From: Paludibacteraceae bacterium
Lineage (GTDB): Bacteria > Bacteroidota > Bacteroidia > Bacteroidales > Paludibacteraceae
DNA length: 64,000 bases
Assembly (NCBI GenBank): GCA_017937025.1
Contig: JAGBEJ010000002.1
Location: forward strand, 266,816 to 330,815
Reading direction: 5' to 3'
Numbering within the stretch: position 1 is the stretch's first letter; each line of letters opens with the position of its first letter. Of the stretch, positions 62,513 through 64,000 are shown one piece after another. The notes under the pieces are model-generated. The model was given only the letters and a program-made list of their open reading frames with translations. It had not been told where the DNA came from and did no database searches. Position numbers and translations under genes: made by a program.

Positions 62513-64000
62513 ATGAAAAAATTAATCACTTTAGCCGTACTGATAGCGGCGACACTTACAGCGCAAGCCGAGATTAAGACATACCTCAGTCTCGGACTAG
62601 GAGAATATGGTAGCTATATAAAAGCTGAACTTGACACGGAAACTGGAGAACTGAATATTTATAACACAAACAATTTTGATGCTCCTATAGATATGTCAGT
62701 TAACTGGGAGTCATATACATCTGGACCAGAATATATTAAAGCACCATGGATTGAGGACGGTCAACGACTGAACATCAAGAAGGTCATCATCTGGGGCGCA
62801 GGCGACCACACCATCAACGGCAACACACATACCTGTGCCGAGATTCTGTCCGTTGGCAAATGCGCTTTTGAGGGATGCGAAAACCTGACAGAGGTTGTGA
62901 TCCACGCTACCTTAAGCAAGACCTATAGCGGCTATTCCAGCAAAATTAGCATGCATGCCTTTTATAACTGTACCAGTCTGAAGAAAGTCACATTCGGCAA
63001 CGACTGTGAGTTACAGACCATCGATAATGCAGCGTTCTATGGCTGTACAGCACTGGAATCCTTCACAATTCCAGCTCATGTCAAGTTGATTGGTTTGAAC
63101 GCTTTCGAAGACTGCACAGCACTAAAAACGCTGAACTTTACAGCCAACAGCACTGCCGACATGAAAATCAACGACTCTGCCTTCGAAAACTGCAAATCGC
63201 TGACATCCATCGACCTGTCAGCCTGCACAGCACTGACTCAGATTGGCAAGAACGCGTTCCGCTACTGCTCTGCTGCACGCTACATAAAACTGCCTAACAG
63301 CATCGTCAACGGCGACTACGATGGCGCTAACCAAGCAATCAAAAGCTCAGCTTTCGTCGGCTGCACAGGCTCTCTCGACCTCTCCGAGAACACCCTAAAT
63401 GACGCGACTACAATTCCTTTTATTTACACATTTTTTGAACGCGGAACGAACTGTCCGCTAAACGGACAAATATTCGACAAGAACTCATTTGTCTATCTGC
63501 CTAAGACATACACAGGCACAAAGCCAAATGGCGACATCTACGACAACGAGACAAACATTGCATACTGGGACGGAGCTAAGTGGGTCTGCCCAAGATTCGA
63601 AATAGAAGACGGCAGCGCTATCAACTTGAAATATGATGTGACAGCAGAAAAAGTGATTTATCAGCGCAGCGGCATCTCAGCCAGCACAGCCTACAGCATC
63701 TGTCTGCCTTGGGCTCCGCAGACCTCGTATTCCGCAGACGGGTTCAGCGGCAAGTATTATCAGCTGAACGGCGTCAGCGGCAGCACAATCTACTTCAGCG
63801 AAGTGGCAGAGCCGGAAGCCAACACACCATACCTCTTCATCACAGGCGACGACTGGACAGCCTCACGTTACGAAATGAACGGCGAATATTACAGCGAGGC
63901 ACAGAACGTAGCGCTCAAAGCCACTCCAGCCGAGATGTCCATCACAAAGAACGGCTACAAGATGGCAGGCACGTTCGCAGAATTAGACAAAGACGAGACA
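62513..64000 (+). CDS. BspA-like leucine-rich repeat surface protein, 3' end outside window
   Basis: Open from ATG 62513 to the window end (496 codons, no stop). Signal peptide MKKLITLAVLIAATLTAQA. From about residue 95 several LRR_5 (BspA/TpLRR) repeats: CAFEGCENLTEVVI, AFYNCTSLKKVTF, AFYGCTALESFTIP, AFEDCTALKTLNF, AFENCKSLTSIDL and AFRYCSAARYIKLP. After the repeats comes a beta-rich region. Such proteins are surface-exposed in Bacteroidales and may bind host or other cells; the usual C-terminal sorting domain would lie beyond the window. Confidence 0.9.
   Translation, partial: MKKLITLAVLIAATLTAQAEIKTYLSLGLGEYGSYIKAELDTETGELNIYNTNNFDAPIDMSVNWESYTSGPEYIKAPWIEDGQRLNIKKVIIWGAGDHTINGNTHTCAEILSVGKCAFEGCENLTEVVIHATLSKTYSGYSSKISMHAFYNCTSLKKVTFGNDCELQTIDNAAFYGCTALESFTIPAHVKLIGLNAFEDCTALKTLNFTANSTADMKINDSAFENCKSLTSIDLSACTALTQIGKNAFRYCSAARYIKLPNSIVNGDYDGANQAIKSSAFVGCTGSLDLSENTLNDATTIPFIYTFFERGTNCPLNGQIFDKNSFVYLPKTYTGTKPNGDIYDNETNIAYWDGAKWVCPRFEIEDGSAINLKYDVTAEKVIYQRSGISASTAYSICLPWAPQTSYSADGFSGKYYQLNGVSGSTIYFSEVAEPEANTPYLFITGDDWTASRYEMNGEYYSEAQNVALKATPAEMSITKNGYKMAGTFAELDKDET

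Noticed and set aside
1..64000. Prophage or conjugative element
   Set aside because: No integrase, capsid, terminase, relaxase or tra-type genes were seen; accessory modules are small and separate.

Overview
This 64 kb window is chromosomal DNA from a member of the Bacteroidales (phylum Bacteroidota), possibly a Prevotellaceae or Muribaculaceae relative; genus cannot be fixed from sequence alone. The evidence is consistent: promoter boxes of the Bacteroidota type (TTTG, about 19 nt, TAnnTTTG), a type III glutamine synthetase, a fused MurF-alanine racemase, the DapL route to diaminopimelate, a PorP/SprF-like protein beside a CHU_C (type IX secretion, type B) cargo protein, TonB receptors with DUF4625 lipoproteins, GSCFA and DUF1848 proteins, and a BspA-like leucine-rich repeat protein at the right edge. 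No tRNA, rRNA, CRISPR array, prophage or transposase is visible.

Layout. 0-3.7 kb: end of a surface-polysaccharide-type protein, CCA-adding enzyme, a lipoprotein and a thioredoxin. 3.7-6.3 kb: restriction-modification-like pair (DUF262-HNH nuclease and EcoRI-family adenine methylase) behind a long structured leader. 6.4-7.5 kb: rpsF-rpsR-rplI. 7.6-13.6 kb: an operon with a NapH/NapG-like fused Fe-S membrane protein, a Tat-signal aldo/keto reductase, a TonB receptor, tatA and tatC. 13.8-19.0 kb: a CHU_C cargo protein with five 52-residue repeats, a PorP-OmpA fusion, and a MATE exporter. 19.1-22.9 kb: an AraC remnant, a second structured leader, and an AT-rich two-gene module (TerB-like protein plus DUF4236-AAA ATPase). 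23-29.5 kb: rimM, universal stress protein, murF-alr, two paralogous membrane proteins, GSCFA. 29.6-33.1 kb: candidate metal-uptake operon. 33.3-36.8 kb: phenylacetate-CoA ligase with indolepyruvate oxidoreductase iorAB. 36.9-38 kb: a Sel1 gene between two exact copies of a terminator, then a cluster of intergenic palindromes. 38-52.2 kb: aminotransferase, asnB, dapF-dapL-gltB-gltD and glnN, a nitrogen/amino-acid block. 52.4-55.2 kb: HpaII-type restriction-modification system behind a third structured leader. 55.3-62.1 kb: holA, an HsdR_N-like solo protein, a DUF3298-like lipoprotein, HAD protein, recR, Na+/solute symporter, engB, yfcE. 62.1-64 kb: DUF1848 remnant and a BspA-like gene cut by the window end.

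The most unusual signal is in non-coding DNA. The three AT-rich accessory modules, which are unrelated in protein content and lie far apart, share the same upstream design: a TAnnTTTG promoter, then a 290-320 nt leader with a common box (ATAACATA, then a 16-mer identical in two of the three), then successive long hairpins up to the first gene. In two copies the hairpins compete for a shared arm. This looks like a family of cis-regulatory leaders dedicated to restriction/defence-type cassettes, and by association it suggests that the TerB-AAA module is also a defence system.
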